From: an uncultured Rhizobiaceae group bacterium
GTDB taxonomy: Bacteria > Pseudomonadota > Alphaproteobacteria > Rhizobiales > Rhizobiaceae
Reading direction: 5' to 3'
Length of the DNA stretch: 37,875 bases
Assembly (NCBI GenBank): GCA_938030595.1
Contig: CALHIB010000123.1
Location: forward strand, 1 to 37,875
Program-made: the position numbers and the translations under genes
Notes under the pieces: model-generated
The model's input: the letters and a program-made list of their open reading frames with translations, nothing else
Database searches by the model: none
What the model was told of the DNA's origin: nothing
In this document: piece after piece, positions 16,396-26,083 of the stretch
Position numbering within the stretch: position 1 is the stretch's first letter
Layout of the letters: the number at the start of each line of letters is the position of its first letter

Positions 16396-17582
16396 AAACT
16401 GCTTTCAGCGTCACTTATATGCTTGAAGATGGTTTCGAGCTTGCTCCAATCATACTGATTTTTCCAAGTGGAAAGAGCTTCATTGTAAGCGTTTCCTTTC
16501 CACTTGTTTATCTCGCTTGGTTCCAGCTTTGAAAAAATATCACTAAGGAAATCTGCTTGGTCAGTACCAATTAGTGAAACCTGGCCGATATTTTTATCCA
16601 CTACCATCCGTCTCATGGTTGATGTGTCACTTGCGATAACGCCTAAGCCAGCAGCCATATATTCATAAAGTTTATTAGGTTCACACAACATTACTTGTTG
16701 AGATCGATTGGCAAAAAGACAAATGCCAATATCGTATTCACTTGCAGCTTCTATAAGTTTTGAATTTTTTATGCTTGGTTCAAATTTTATCTGATCTTTC
16801 AATCCAAGAGTTTCAGCCTTTTCTTTTAGAGAGGCTATATATTTGGGTTTTCCATGGCCTCTTATTGTTAATTCTATATCTTCACGCCCTGATTTTTTTA
16901 AGCCTTCAAGAAGAGTTTCCAGTGCCCGATTTGTTGCGATTAACCCATGATATAGTAGGCGCATGGGTTTTGTTTTTGGTTGGGATAAATCAAAATCGGA
17001 AATTGGCTTTTTTGTATTGGGAAGGTGAAGAACAGTTTCATCTCCCATAAATTTTATTTGAGCCAAGCTTGTCGCTGAACGCAGAACTATTCTTGATTTG
17101 GCAATCTTCAATAGTCGCAGAATGACAGGTTTGTAGATTAATTCCCATAATTTGCTATTATCGTGTTCGGCCTCAAAAACCTCATTGATGTCCAACCATA
17201 TATTGGGCTTTTCTTTTAAAAGTAAGGCTGTTGGAAGGCTGGTCCAGTGCTTTACAGCCACAAGAGAAATTCTCTTTCCCTCACATGCCAGAACACAATT
17301 TTTAGAAAGATCCTTGGTAATAAGGCGTTTGGATAACATTGTAAGAAGTTGTTTGTCAGACAACACCCGCGATCCCAACATCTTGGCAACGTCAATTAAT
17401 CGTGCCAGCAGTGAGCGCTCGTGTGTTGGCGATAGGTAATAATCTCTATCCTTTGGCACTGAACCATAAGCAACCGTGATGACGTCAAATTCAGTCTTTG
17501 AAAGGCTTTCATGGATCCTTTGCAATCGGCTGTCATTATCATACTCAGAGGCAGATATCAGTAGTGCTGTCGGCTTTTTCAT
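16392..17582 (-). CDS. Glycosyltransferase, GT4-like (GT-B fold)
   Basis: A 396-residue protein with the GT-B layout. An N-terminal half has ALLISASEYDNDSR and IWLDINEVFEAEH. A donor half opens with MRLLYHGLIATNRALETLLEG (207-227) and contains CEPNKLYEYMAAGLGVIASD, whose E301 and E307 replace the usual EX7E with a five-residue spacing. This variant is common in GT4 enzymes annotated as capsule or EPS transferases. It is a lone reverse-strand gene between the DUF2793 gene (stop codons overlapping) and the forward GT run (133-base divergent gap). Donor and acceptor are unknown. Confidence 0.83.
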   Translation of the reverse strand: MKKPTALLISASEYDNDSRLQRIHESLSKTEFDVITVAYGSVPKDRDYYLSPTHERSLLARLIDVAKMLGSRVLSDKQLLTMLSKRLITKDLSKNCVLACEGKRISLVAVKHWTSLPTALLLKEKPNIWLDINEVFEAEHDNSKLWELIYKPVILRLLKIAKSRIVLRSATSLAQIKFMGDETVLHLPNTKKPISDFDLSQPKTKPMRLLYHGLIATNRALETLLEGLKKSGREDIELTIRGHGKPKYIASLKEKAETLGLKDQIKFEPSIKNSKLIEAASEYDIGICLFANRSQQVMLCEPNKLYEYMAAGLGVIASDTSTMRRMVVDKNIGQVSLIGTDQADFLSDIFSKLEPSEINKWKGNAYNEALSTWKNQYDWSKLETIFKHISDAESSF

Positions 17583-17715
17583 TTGTGCTTCATTAGACCT
17601 ATTCCATAAATCTCTTGTAAGGCCTAAGCGGCAAACTATCTAGAGTGAAATTTCCTGCTTGTGAAATCTTCCGATACCCAATAAATATGAAGTTCTATAG
17701 CAGGCGAAAATACAT

Positions 17716-19116
17716 ATGGTATCGGATGGCGGAATCCGACACAGCTTTACATTTGTTGGTGGCGGAGAAATATCAACGATTGGCGGCATCGTTCGTACAA
17801 TCACGGAAATAGCAAATCACTTGGCGCAGCAGGGTCACGAAGTTCGCTATCTAGCGAAACTGCGTCCGTATAAAACTCCATTTTTCGATTTGCACAAGGA
17901 TGTCATTCTGGAGCCAGTTGAATATCCCCATGCTGTCAGTCAGATTAAATCTTTTTCAGATCGGTTGAAAAAATTAAAGACGGATGTGCTTATCGTTGCA
18001 TTAAGCGGAAAGCACACGCTTAACATTATGAAGGCAGCAGAGGGGTTGCCTTTTCCAGTTGTACGCTCAGAGCATGGCGACCCGGAAGCGCTTTTGAAAA
18101 CTGTCTGGAATGGCGATAGTGAGGCTCGTAATGCGACTTTCCAGCTAGCAGATTATTCACATCTGCTGTATCCGGAATTTGCTATCAAACCTGATCTTGG
18201 TAATGCCGTTCGCGATAGTTTGTATGCTATTCCATCGCCAATCAATCTAAATGTTCCGCAAGCCTCTCCTGCAAGATATTCCAAAGACGGCAAGATGAAA
18301 ATTGTTTCTGTAGGCCGTATAGAGAAGTTTGAAAAAAATACGGGCCTCTTGTTAAATGCATTTTTAAATTTAGCTGAAGATTTTCCAAATTGGGAATGTC
18401 ATTTTGTAGGAGGTGGATCGCAACAGTTAGAGATGGAAAATCTATGCAAGGAACATCCTAAACATTCACAGGTTTTTTTCCACGAGAGTGTCAAAGGTGA
18501 AGCTCTGTCACAACATTATAGTTCTTCACATTTGTTTGTTATTCCCTCTGACTCAGAAGGCTGCCCAATGGCTTTAGGCGAAGCGCTTGCGCATGGCTTG
18601 CCTGCGATTGGTTTTGCTGATTGTACGGGTGTAAACAAAATGATCGTTCATGAGAGAAACGGCTTGTTGGCTGGTATGACCAATAGCAGATTTGGTTTTG
18701 CGGATGTTAATTCACAAAGTCCATTCGAGGTTAGCCCAGAGTTGCAGCCTAAACTAGCAAGAGATGATTTTGCTATAAGTGATGTTGAGAAAGAGCGTGA
18801 GCAAATTTTAGAGTCTTCGATGCGTCAATTAATGGAGTCTCCTCAACTAAGAGAGCAATACGGTAATCAAGCTCCAAAAACTGTTTTGGAATATGACAGC
18901 CAGACTGTTTTAAGCCAGTGGAGTGATTTTCTGTGTGATATTGCCAGACGAAATGCCGATATTTCATCCTATAGAAAAATGCGCAGAGAAACTTATCCTG
19001 AACTCATAAATGCTTCGGAAATTGCTGAAAATGCTATCAAGCGTTTTTCATCAAGTAAAAGGCGTAACATTTTTAAGAATATTCTTCCCTTTTCCATGTT
19101 ATATGGAAACAGATAG
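17716..19116 (+). CDS. Glycosyltransferase, GT4 family, long form
   Basis: A 466-residue GT4 enzyme. VGGGEISTIGGIVRTITEIA (14-33) is the acceptor-side glycine loop, VRSEHGDPE (116-124) a conserved mid-region site, and IVSVGRIEKFEKNTGLLLNAF opens the donor domain. The EX7E pair is E281 and E289 in SEGCPMALGEALAHGLPA. A C-terminal insertion of about 90 residues (about 330-400) and a basic tail (SSKRRNIFKNILPF) make it longer than the usual 370-400 residues; the tail may contact the membrane. First of four transferases in one forward run (17716-22828), so probably the promoter-proximal gene of that operon. Confidence 0.87.
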   Translation: MVSDGGIRHSFTFVGGGEISTIGGIVRTITEIANHLAQQGHEVRYLAKLRPYKTPFFDLHKDVILEPVEYPHAVSQIKSFSDRLKKLKTDVLIVALSGKHTLNIMKAAEGLPFPVVRSEHGDPEALLKTVWNGDSEARNATFQLADYSHLLYPEFAIKPDLGNAVRDSLYAIPSPINLNVPQASPARYSKDGKMKIVSVGRIEKFEKNTGLLLNAFLNLAEDFPNWECHFVGGGSQQLEMENLCKEHPKHSQVFFHESVKGEALSQHYSSSHLFVIPSDSEGCPMALGEALAHGLPAIGFADCTGVNKMIVHERNGLLAGMTNSRFGFADVNSQSPFEVSPELQPKLARDDFAISDVEKEREQILESSMRQLMESPQLREQYGNQAPKTVLEYDSQTVLSQWSDFLCDIARRNADISSYRKMRRETYPELINASEIAENAIKRFSSSKRRNIFKNILPFSMLYGNR

Positions 19117-19140
19117 TCATCAAATTGAGCTTTTTATACT

Positions 19141-20250
19141 GTGAAAATTCTCTACATATTGCGTACCAAATTTGGCCTTATGGGAACCAATGCGAGTTAC
19201 TTCATTCCCAATGAAGTTGCCAGACATCATGACGTTATGATTGTCGAAGGTCCTACTTATGAAGCGGAAATTGATCTGATTGTTGTTGAGAAGCATAGTT
19301 TAAATATTCAGCAAGTCGATGAAAGAGATATCGATAAAAGGTTCGTAGGTCTGTGCAAATTTATCTCTGATTTTAAGCCAGATATTATTCATATATTTTA
19401 TCACCATCAGGCTTTGGAATTAGGTAAGGCTATAAGAAAAAAATTCGGAACAAAAGTTAGATTGCTTTTGGATATTCGTACTCCATTACTGGAAGATAAA
19501 TTTTCAATACGATCTCGCGTTCAGTTAAAAAACATCAGATTTCAAAAGTCATATAACATGATTGCAACGCATAGCCTTTATAGTGTTAAAACTGTGTTTC
19601 CAATCTGCCTGCTCCCTGTCCGAGAAGTAAGTTATGGTGTCGACCAATCAGCGTTTCACGTTCGATCCAAGGCTTGGCAAAAAAACAACATTGATCTTGT
19701 ATATACTGGAGCAATTGCCAAAAAACGTAAGATTGGCCAATTGCTGATTGGGTTTAAAGCTTTGGTTGAAATGGGCGACGCAAAATCACTTCAGTTCAAG
19801 TTGCATTTGTATGGCTCTGGCAATCGTATTAATGAAATGAAAGCCCTGGCCAAACAATTACATATCCAATCTCAAGTTGTTTTCCATGGTGTAGTAAATC
19901 AAAGCGAACTGGCAAAAGACTTACATAATTATGCGATTGGAATAGGCTACGTACCATTCGGCATTTACAAACAAGCGCCAGCTCTCAAGACACTGGAATA
20001 CATGTGTGCAGGATTAAATGTTCTTGCAAGCAACACGCAGCCAACCAAAGATTTAACCGCTAATGGGTTTCGGCTTAACACCTATGATAATTCAGCAAGT
20101 GGTTTCGCTAATGGTATACTGGAAATTTGTAACAAAGGTTGGGATGAAGAAGTCGTAAAGAAAAATCATGAATTAGTATCTCAATATGACTGGAAAACGA
20201 TTGTTCAAAAATCGCTCTTACCAATCTATCAAGAATTAGCAGACATGTGA
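19141..20250 (+). CDS. Glycosyltransferase, GT4-like, GTG start
   Basis: A 369-residue GT-B protein that starts with GTG, 24 bases after the preceding gene. The N-terminal half has KILYILRTKFGLMGTNASYF and FKPDIIHIFYHHQALELG. The donor half has DLVYTGAIAKKRKIGQLLIG, LHLYGSGNR and a sugar-nucleotide loop reading QAPALKTLEYMCAGLNVLAS, where Lys-x-x-Glu stands in for the second Glu of the classic motif. It sits within the four-gene transferase run and is almost certainly co-transcribed with both neighbours. The sugar is unknown. Confidence 0.83.
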   Translation: MKILYILRTKFGLMGTNASYFIPNEVARHHDVMIVEGPTYEAEIDLIVVEKHSLNIQQVDERDIDKRFVGLCKFISDFKPDIIHIFYHHQALELGKAIRKKFGTKVRLLLDIRTPLLEDKFSIRSRVQLKNIRFQKSYNMIATHSLYSVKTVFPICLLPVREVSYGVDQSAFHVRSKAWQKNNIDLVYTGAIAKKRKIGQLLIGFKALVEMGDAKSLQFKLHLYGSGNRINEMKALAKQLHIQSQVVFHGVVNQSELAKDLHNYAIGIGYVPFGIYKQAPALKTLEYMCAGLNVLASNTQPTKDLTANGFRLNTYDNSASGFANGILEICNKGWDEEVVKKNHELVSQYDWKTIVQKSLLPIYQELADM

Positions 20251-20259
20251 GATAGGTCC

Positions 20260-21630
20260 TTGAAAGCTAGTTTCAGTCAATCCCTGTTTATTATAAACCC
20301 AAATGACAAGGCTTTTGTGCGTCTCGCAAAATATAAAATTGCCAATCTTTGGCGGATTCTCAATGCAATAATCAGGCGACTAAATCCTTCAAATTTCAAA
20401 GAGCAAGAAGCTTTTTCAGTGTTTGAAGAACTCAATAAATCATACGGAGCTGACGAAAAAAAAGAAAAGGCACCAATTAAACATAAGCCCAGGATTCTTC
20501 TGCTTGGTCCTTATCATTTTAAACAACCCATGTGGTCTGTTCGGGCTAATGCAGCAATGCCTGATCTGATTAAACCACTCGCAAACTTTGCTGAAGTACA
20601 TTTGGCTACACCAATCCCCAATTCAACTATTGCCCCTTCATTAAACAAACTTGTTATAGAGGAGGGGATATATCACCATCTATTGCCGCCCAGGTTCAAT
20701 TTGATGAGTATAGAAGAAAAAAATTACGTTCTGGATGCGTTAGTTGAGCAAATCGATCCTTTTGTTGCGATGAATACCTTTGGCGTCATAACTTCAGGAT
20801 TTGATGCTGTGACTTGTGCGCGTCGTAATAATGTACACTCTGTTTTGCGAGTGCCTGGTAATGAGCTCGAAGCTCACAAAAAAATGACACAGCAAACGAA
20901 TGCGCAGGTTGATAATCTGTTGCGGCGAAAAGAATTCTATGCCCGTAAAGTGCAAATGGCAGTTAACCATGCAGATAAAGTCATGGTGATGAGTGAAAGC
21001 GAAGAGAAGCGCATTATTGAAGCGCGTCAACGACGCGATGGGGTCTTTATACAAATTAGGGGCGCTGACACTGCCGTTTTCAAGCCCAAGGAAAAGTATG
21101 GAGAAAATCGTAATAAAATCTTGAATGTTGGCTTCGTCGGTCGGCTGACACTGGAAAAGGGCACTGATATTCTGCAAGAGGTCATGTGCAAGCTTTCACC
21201 AAATGCAGATATTATGTTTCATATTGCAAGCCCCGAAAACTTTGAAGATAGGTTCAAGAAAAGTATTACGAATTTGATTTGGCACGGATATGTCCCTCAC
21301 GATGATATGCCATCTTTGATGGAACAACTCGATGTGTTGATTTTGCCCTCTCATATGGAAGGACGATCACAAACCATGATGGAAGCTATGGCTGCTGGAT
21401 TGCCCGTACTACTGCAAGCAAAAGTCCATCCTGAAGGTTTGCCTGGAATGATCCATTGCGATGAAACGCCAGCTTCATTTATCCAAGCTCTTAACGAGCT
21501 TTCATCCAATCATGAAAAGCTAGCCGCGCTATCGGATAATGCACGGCAATCTGCTTTAAATTATTTTGATAAAAGTCATTGGTCAGAACAAATGACGAAG
21601 ATTTTTAAACAGCTATTAAAGGAGAGCTAA
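20260..21630 (+). CDS. Glycosyltransferase, GT4 family, TTG start
   Basis: A 456-residue GT4 enzyme with an N-terminal extension of about 75 residues before the Rossmann start (PRILLLGPYHFKQPMWSVRA). The donor domain has ILNVGFVGRLTLEKGTDILQ, and the EX7E pair is E367 and E375 in MEGRSQTMMEAMAAGLPVLL. The only reasonable start is TTG at 20260, nine bases after the previous stop, with AGG just upstream; the next in-frame ATG is about 90 codons in and would remove conserved sequence. Part of the four-gene transferase run. Specificity is unknown. Confidence 0.85.
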   Translation: MKASFSQSLFIINPNDKAFVRLAKYKIANLWRILNAIIRRLNPSNFKEQEAFSVFEELNKSYGADEKKEKAPIKHKPRILLLGPYHFKQPMWSVRANAAMPDLIKPLANFAEVHLATPIPNSTIAPSLNKLVIEEGIYHHLLPPRFNLMSIEEKNYVLDALVEQIDPFVAMNTFGVITSGFDAVTCARRNNVHSVLRVPGNELEAHKKMTQQTNAQVDNLLRRKEFYARKVQMAVNHADKVMVMSESEEKRIIEARQRRDGVFIQIRGADTAVFKPKEKYGENRNKILNVGFVGRLTLEKGTDILQEVMCKLSPNADIMFHIASPENFEDRFKKSITNLIWHGYVPHDDMPSLMEQLDVLILPSHMEGRSQTMMEAMAAGLPVLLQAKVHPEGLPGMIHCDETPASFIQALNELSSNHEKLAALSDNARQSALNYFDKSHWSEQMTKIFKQLLKES

Positions 21631-21631
21631 A

Positions 21632-22828
21632 TTGCCATTGGTCAGTATAGTTGTTCCTTGCTTTGCTGTTGAGGGACATATTGAAAAAACGCTTGCGTCC
21701 TTGACCTCTCAAACATACTCCAACCTTGAAATCATTCTCGTTGATGATGGTAATGAGAAGGCTTTAAATCACATAATTGCTGAAAACTTAAAACAGGATA
21801 ATCGCCTTAAAGTCATTCGACACAAAACCAATCAAGGCCTTTCTAGTGCACGTAATACCGGATTAAAGAATGCAACTGGCGAATATGTTTTGTTCTGGGA
21901 TGCAGATGATCATCTTTATTCTGATACGGTTGAAACCCTCATAGCAAAAGCAATAAAGAATGCTGCTCAGGTTGTTAGAGGTGTATTGGCAAGAACAGAT
22001 GGCAACCAAACATGGGTTACAAAACGTGGTCGCCGACTGTTGCACAACAAGCCTCAGACGAGTTTTGAAAACTCTTTGGAATTGGCAATGGATTTCACAT
22101 CTTGTGGCATTCTGTTTTCTAAAAAATTTCTGGATAATCACCAATTAAATTTTGAACCTGATCTTTATATGCAGGATATCCTTTTCACCTCAAACGTCTT
22201 GCTGCTCGCAAATAAAATCACAATGTGTGAGCATGTAGTAGGAGAGTATTTTCAATCTGCAGATTCAGCATCCAGACTAAGAAGCTCAAAACGTTTTGAA
22301 TCACTTTTTATTCTCTATGAAAAACTGGAAGATTTATTTCATCAGAGACTGGTTGGTGTTGCTCAAAGAGAAACAATATTGGCTAGCTTCATTAACGCTG
22401 GTGTAAATACGTTTCTTCTTTGGAAATTGGAGAGCTACGAAACAAATGTTGGAGATTTGGATCGTCTTTCAATGTTGCTCAGTGAAATTGGTGAAAATGC
22501 CATCAATCAATATTGTATGGATATGTTTGACGAACCTTCGTTCCTTCGATTGCATGCTACAAGAATTAAAAATTACGAATTAGCGGCTATGGCTTCACAC
22601 AATTCAACTGTTTCTAACCAACAATTACGTGACTTGTGTGGTCCAGACTCCGAAAAATATAATCGAGCTTGCGATTTTTTAAATCGATTAAGAACCCAGC
22701 GTGATGGTTCCAAAGTCAATTCAAGGCTTGTTCTCGACACGACAAAACCATCTCGTTTATTGGTATTTGGCAAATTGAAAAATCTTGTTTCCTGGATGAA
22801 ATCAAAACTGTCTTCTGTGGTGAAGTAG
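21632..22828 (+). CDS. Glycosyltransferase, GT2 family, TTG start
   Basis: A 398-residue enzyme whose first 110 residues are a clear GT-A domain: PLVSIVVPCFAVEGHIEKTL, VDDG (37-40), GLSSARNTGL and FWDADD (D90-A-D92, the DXD metal site). The remaining 280 residues are mostly helical and hold no motif I can name; similar tails occur in capsule GT2 enzymes. It starts with TTG one base after the previous stop, behind a good AAAGGAGA site (21618-21625), so translation is probably coupled. Last gene of the polysaccharide locus. Donor and acceptor are unknown. Confidence 0.86.
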   Translation: MPLVSIVVPCFAVEGHIEKTLASLTSQTYSNLEIILVDDGNEKALNHIIAENLKQDNRLKVIRHKTNQGLSSARNTGLKNATGEYVLFWDADDHLYSDTVETLIAKAIKNAAQVVRGVLARTDGNQTWVTKRGRRLLHNKPQTSFENSLELAMDFTSCGILFSKKFLDNHQLNFEPDLYMQDILFTSNVLLLANKITMCEHVVGEYFQSADSASRLRSSKRFESLFILYEKLEDLFHQRLVGVAQRETILASFINAGVNTFLLWKLESYETNVGDLDRLSMLLSEIGENAINQYCMDMFDEPSFLRLHATRIKNYELAAMASHNSTVSNQQLRDLCGPDSEKYNRACDFLNRLRTQRDGSKVNSRLVLDTTKPSRLLVFGKLKNLVSWMKSKLSSVVK

Positions 22829-22893
22829 GGCTTAGGCCTTTCTTTCTTTGAAATTCACTGGCATTGTACTTGTGAATAAAGGAAGAACATTCA

Positions 22894-24234
22894 ATGACGC
22901 TCGACGAATTTTTAGCATTACCCATTATTTCTGATATCATAGCGTTTTTAACAAGTATTGGTTTTTCTCAATCGACTATTTTTAGCAAGTGGGCAGTCAT
23001 TCAGTTTGCCATTTTGATTGGTGCCATTATTCTCGCAAAAATTATTGAGGCAAAAGCAGACGAACCTATTACTAATCGGTTGAGAAAAATTGAGGGACAA
23101 CGCGGGTTTTTACGAGTTCTTCTCATCTTCAAAAACCGACTTTTTTGGCTTCTTTTGTCGATACAACTCTGGATAGGGTACCTGATTTTAAGGTCAGTTA
23201 CATGGCCAAGTAATAGCTATATTATCCGCGTGATGACCGGCCTTGCGACAACTTGGTTCATCATTTCGTTTTTCTCAAGGCTAATAAAGAACCGTTTCAT
23301 CTCAAGACTGATTGCAACCGTAGCTTGGGTCGTTGCAGCCCTTTATATTCTTGGTCTGCTCCCAAGAGCGCAAGCAGCCTTGGATAGCGCTGCATTTACA
23401 ATGGGTGGGTCGAGGATTTCTGCTCTATCAATTTTGCAAAGTGGTGCATTACTGGTCACGTTCATCTGGCTGGCAATGCTGGCATCTGCTTTTATTACAA
23501 ATGCGCTGGCAAAGAATGAAGACATTTCACCATCTATAAAAGTATTGCTTTCGAAAGTATTGAGGTTCTTCCTGCTTTGCCTTGCGGTTATTTTCTCACT
23601 CAGTGCTGTTGGAATTGATTTTACTGCATTGGCTGTATTCTCAGGTGCTGTTGGTATCGGTATTGGCTTGGGTCTGCAAAAGATTGTTTCAAACTTCCTT
23701 TCAGGCATTATTCTCTTATTGGATAAATCCATAAAACCAGGAGATGTTATTGAGATCGACACTGTTTCTGGTTCTACCTATGGGTGGGTGCAACATTTGG
23801 GTGCACGCTATACTGCAGTACGCACACGCGATGGAACAGAAACATTAATTCCCAATGAAGTCTTTATTGATTCACCCGTCACAAACTGGACGCATACCAA
23901 CAAGTCGGTGCGCAGAAAATTACCGATTGGGGTCTCATATGATACGGATGTTGAAAAGGCGATAGAGCTCAGTTTAAAAGCGGTAGAAGACATGCCACGC
24001 GTTTTGAAAGTGCCTAAACCAGTTTGTTTGATTAAAGGTTTTGGAGATTCATCGGTAGATCTGGAACTGCGATTCTGGATTAATGATCCGGAAGGTGGCG
24101 TGGCTAATATTTCGAGCAAGGTGTATCTGGAGGTTTGGAAATTGTTTCAGGCCGAGAATATCGAAATTCCATTCCCGCAGCGCGATTTAAATATTCGCTC
24201 CAGCATTCCGATAGAAATCAAAACCAAGAAATAG
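22894..24234 (+). CDS. Mechanosensitive ion channel, MscS family
   Basis: A 446-residue membrane protein. About five hydrophobic segments precede the MscS core, whose pore-lining helix and start of the beta domain are seen in AVFSGAVGIGIGLGLQKIVS (about 246-265) and LSGIILLLDKSIKPGDVIEI. It then has VRTRDGTETLIPNEVFIDSP and the cytoplasmic alpha/beta vestibule (RRKLPIGVSYDTDVEKAIEL) to the end. Longer than E. coli MscS (286) by the extra N-terminal helices, as in YbdG/MscM-like members. It opens under membrane tension to release solutes during osmotic downshock. AAAGGAAG precedes the ATG. The SDR gene follows after four bases, so the pair probably shares a transcript. Confidence 0.88.
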   Translation: MTLDEFLALPIISDIIAFLTSIGFSQSTIFSKWAVIQFAILIGAIILAKIIEAKADEPITNRLRKIEGQRGFLRVLLIFKNRLFWLLLSIQLWIGYLILRSVTWPSNSYIIRVMTGLATTWFIISFFSRLIKNRFISRLIATVAWVVAALYILGLLPRAQAALDSAAFTMGGSRISALSILQSGALLVTFIWLAMLASAFITNALAKNEDISPSIKVLLSKVLRFFLLCLAVIFSLSAVGIDFTALAVFSGAVGIGIGLGLQKIVSNFLSGIILLLDKSIKPGDVIEIDTVSGSTYGWVQHLGARYTAVRTRDGTETLIPNEVFIDSPVTNWTHTNKSVRRKLPIGVSYDTDVEKAIELSLKAVEDMPRVLKVPKPVCLIKGFGDSSVDLELRFWINDPEGGVANISSKVYLEVWKLFQAENIEIPFPQRDLNIRSSIPIEIKTKK

Positions 24235-24238
24235 TCCA

Positions 24239-25054
24239 ATGCAGTTGAAAGACAAGGTGGTCATTATTACAGGTGCAGCGCGTGGTATCGGCGCGGCCAT
24301 GGCAAAACGTTTCGCTAAAGAAGGCGCAATTCTGATATTGGGAGATTTGGACGAGCAAGCTGTTGTGGCAACAGCAAAAGTCAATAATGGATTTGGCCAT
24401 AAATGTGATGTCACCAAGGAAAGTGATATTCAGAAGCTTGTTGCATTTGCCTATGAAAAATTTGGTGTCGTAGATATGTTTGTTTCCAATGCAGGGGTTT
24501 GTTTTGGCGAAGAAGACCATTCTGCTTCTGCAAGTAATGAAACTTGGCAAAAGTGCTGGGACATTCATGTTATGTCGCATGTTTACGCTGCTCGAGCAGT
24601 TTTGCCATCCATGATAGAAAGAGGTGATGGTTATCTGGTGCAAATGGCGTCTGCTGCAGGATTGTTAAGCCAGATTGGTGACGCCGCTTATTCGGCCACC
24701 AAACATGCTGCAGTAGGGTTTGCAGAATCGCTTTCAATAACGCATGGAAAACAGGGAATAAAAGTATCTTGCATTTGTCCGCAATATGTTGCCACCCAAA
24801 TGACAGGTTATGAAGAAGGCGCCACGACTAAAAATAGTGCTTCTATCATAAGCACCGAAGACGTAGCAGAATCTGTTCTGCGAGGAATACAGAACGAACA
24901 GTTTTTGATCTTGCCCCACCCGGAAGTAGCAGAGTTTATGCGTCATAAATCTGCTGATTATGACCGTTGGCTAGGTGGTATGAGAAAACTGCGATCCAAT
25001 ATCGTAGATACAGTGGGTTCTACAAAACTGGAAGATATGCATAAGCTTTTTTAG
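24239..25054 (+). CDS. Short-chain dehydrogenase/reductase
   Basis: A 271-residue classical SDR. TGAARGIG (11-18) binds NAD(P), NAG lies at 84-86, and the catalytic Ser138, Tyr151 and Lys155 are in MASAAG and YSATKHA. Asp36 in LGDLDE after the second strand suggests NAD preference. The C-terminal extension (EFMRHKSADYDRWLGGMRKL) is seen in a subgroup of SDRs of unknown substrate. It starts four bases after the MscS gene and converges on the rhodanese gene with a four-base gap. The substrate alcohol or ketone cannot be inferred. Confidence 0.87.
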   Translation: MQLKDKVVIITGAARGIGAAMAKRFAKEGAILILGDLDEQAVVATAKVNNGFGHKCDVTKESDIQKLVAFAYEKFGVVDMFVSNAGVCFGEEDHSASASNETWQKCWDIHVMSHVYAARAVLPSMIERGDGYLVQMASAAGLLSQIGDAAYSATKHAAVGFAESLSITHGKQGIKVSCICPQYVATQMTGYEEGATTKNSASIISTEDVAESVLRGIQNEQFLILPHPEVAEFMRHKSADYDRWLGGMRKLRSNIVDTVGSTKLEDMHKLF

Positions 25055-25058
25055 ATGC

Positions 25059-25457
25059 CTATTCAACAGTTTCAATTGGCGCGCCAGCTTTTTCCCAAGC
25101 CGTAAAACCACCTTCAATATGAGCAACTGGCTTTAGGCCCATATCTTGAGCAGTCTTCGCGCTTAAAGCAGATCGCCAAGCGCTCGCGCAGTAAAATACA
25201 TAGGTTTTATCTTGGTTGAATATTTCTTTATGGTAAGGGCTTTGCGGATCAATCCAAAATTCTAACATCCCGCGAGGACAGGAAAAAGCACCTGGAATTT
25301 TCCCTGTTCGCTTTAATTCACGAATATCGCGTAAATCAACAATGACATGTTCGTCACTTTCAACCAGATCAATAGCCTCTTTTATTGCTATCGTTGTGAT
25401 CTCGTTATTTGCAGCAGCAACCATTTCCTTGACGCTTTTAGTAATATTTTGTGTCAT
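25059..25457 (-). CDS. Rhodanese-like sulfurtransferase
   Basis: A 132-residue single-domain rhodanese. VIVDLRDIRELKRTGKIPGA (38-57) is the family's first motif. The active-site loop C90-A-S-A-W-R95-S carries the persulfide cysteine and the closing Arg-Ser, and HIEGGFTAWEKAGAP at the end is also typical. It should move sulfane sulfur from a donor such as thiosulfate to cyanide, a thiol or a protein acceptor in the cytosol. Lone reverse-strand gene facing the SDR gene tail-to-tail and diverging from the small membrane protein at 25612. All catalytic residues are present. Confidence 0.88.
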   Translation of the reverse strand: MTQNITKSVKEMVAAANNEITTIAIKEAIDLVESDEHVIVDLRDIRELKRTGKIPGAFSCPRGMLEFWIDPQSPYHKEIFNQDKTYVFYCASAWRSALSAKTAQDMGLKPVAHIEGGFTAWEKAGAPIETVE

Positions 25458-25611
25458 ATAAACTTTCGCCTATTCAGTCTTCATAAGAACTATAATATTT
25501 CATTGTGGATTCTCAAAACTATATTACACATGATGGGTGCGTATTTTATTCTCGTTGCCAACAATGAACGGATCAGCGTAAATTGAAACACCTAAATTAC
25601 GAGTATGCATC

Positions 25612-25968
25612 TTGTTCGATTTGATTGAAATTATAGCTCTTGTTTTATCTGCTGGACTGATAATTTTTGCCCTAATCTTTCTAAGAGATAAGAAAATACT
25701 ATCAGGCCTCATATGGGGTATTATGGCGTTATGGCCTTTGCTATGGGCAGGCGTTATTAGGCTTCCTGTTCCGCAGACAATCATCTGGATGGGAATGAAC
25801 ATATTTGCCATTGTTTTTATTTGGCAGACGTTTTTGGGGCTGCTGTTCAAGCGTGAGGGCGCTAATATTATCGCTATGCCAAATGCGATTGAGGGCATGT
25901 ACAAACATGGTATATCGTTGAGTATTGGGCTGGCATTTGTAGCGCTTCAGGTTTTGATCAGATTTTAA
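25612..25968 (+). CDS. Small integral membrane protein, unknown function
   Basis: A 118-residue very hydrophobic protein with about four predicted membrane helices (about 4-24, 28-46, 58-78, 98-116) separated by short charged turns such as LRDKK and FKREGAN. I do not recognise a family. The only plausible start is TTG 25612; the ATG at 25605 is in another frame and stops after seven codons, and the next in-frame Met is about 38 codons in. Strong hydrophobic periodicity and charge placement following the positive-inside trend support a real protein. Neighbours (rhodanese, binding protein) give no functional hint. Confidence 0.6.
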   Translation: MFDLIEIIALVLSAGLIIFALIFLRDKKILSGLIWGIMALWPLLWAGVIRLPVPQTIIWMGMNIFAIVFIWQTFLGLLFKREGANIIAMPNAIEGMYKHGISLSIGLAFVALQVLIRF

Positions 25969-26083
25969 AACTATTTCCCTTCAGGAAGAAATGCCTTGTT
26001 CTGAGGCTGAAATTCAGACAGAATCCCTACATGATTCACGTTTTCAAATGAATCGGCTGAAGCAAATACCATTGGGATCTTGA

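Noticed and set aside
24218-24643. 141-residue reverse-strand open frame over the SDR gene
   Set aside because: Covers the SDR's nucleotide-binding coding sequence on the other strand and has Cys/His/Phe-rich noise composition.
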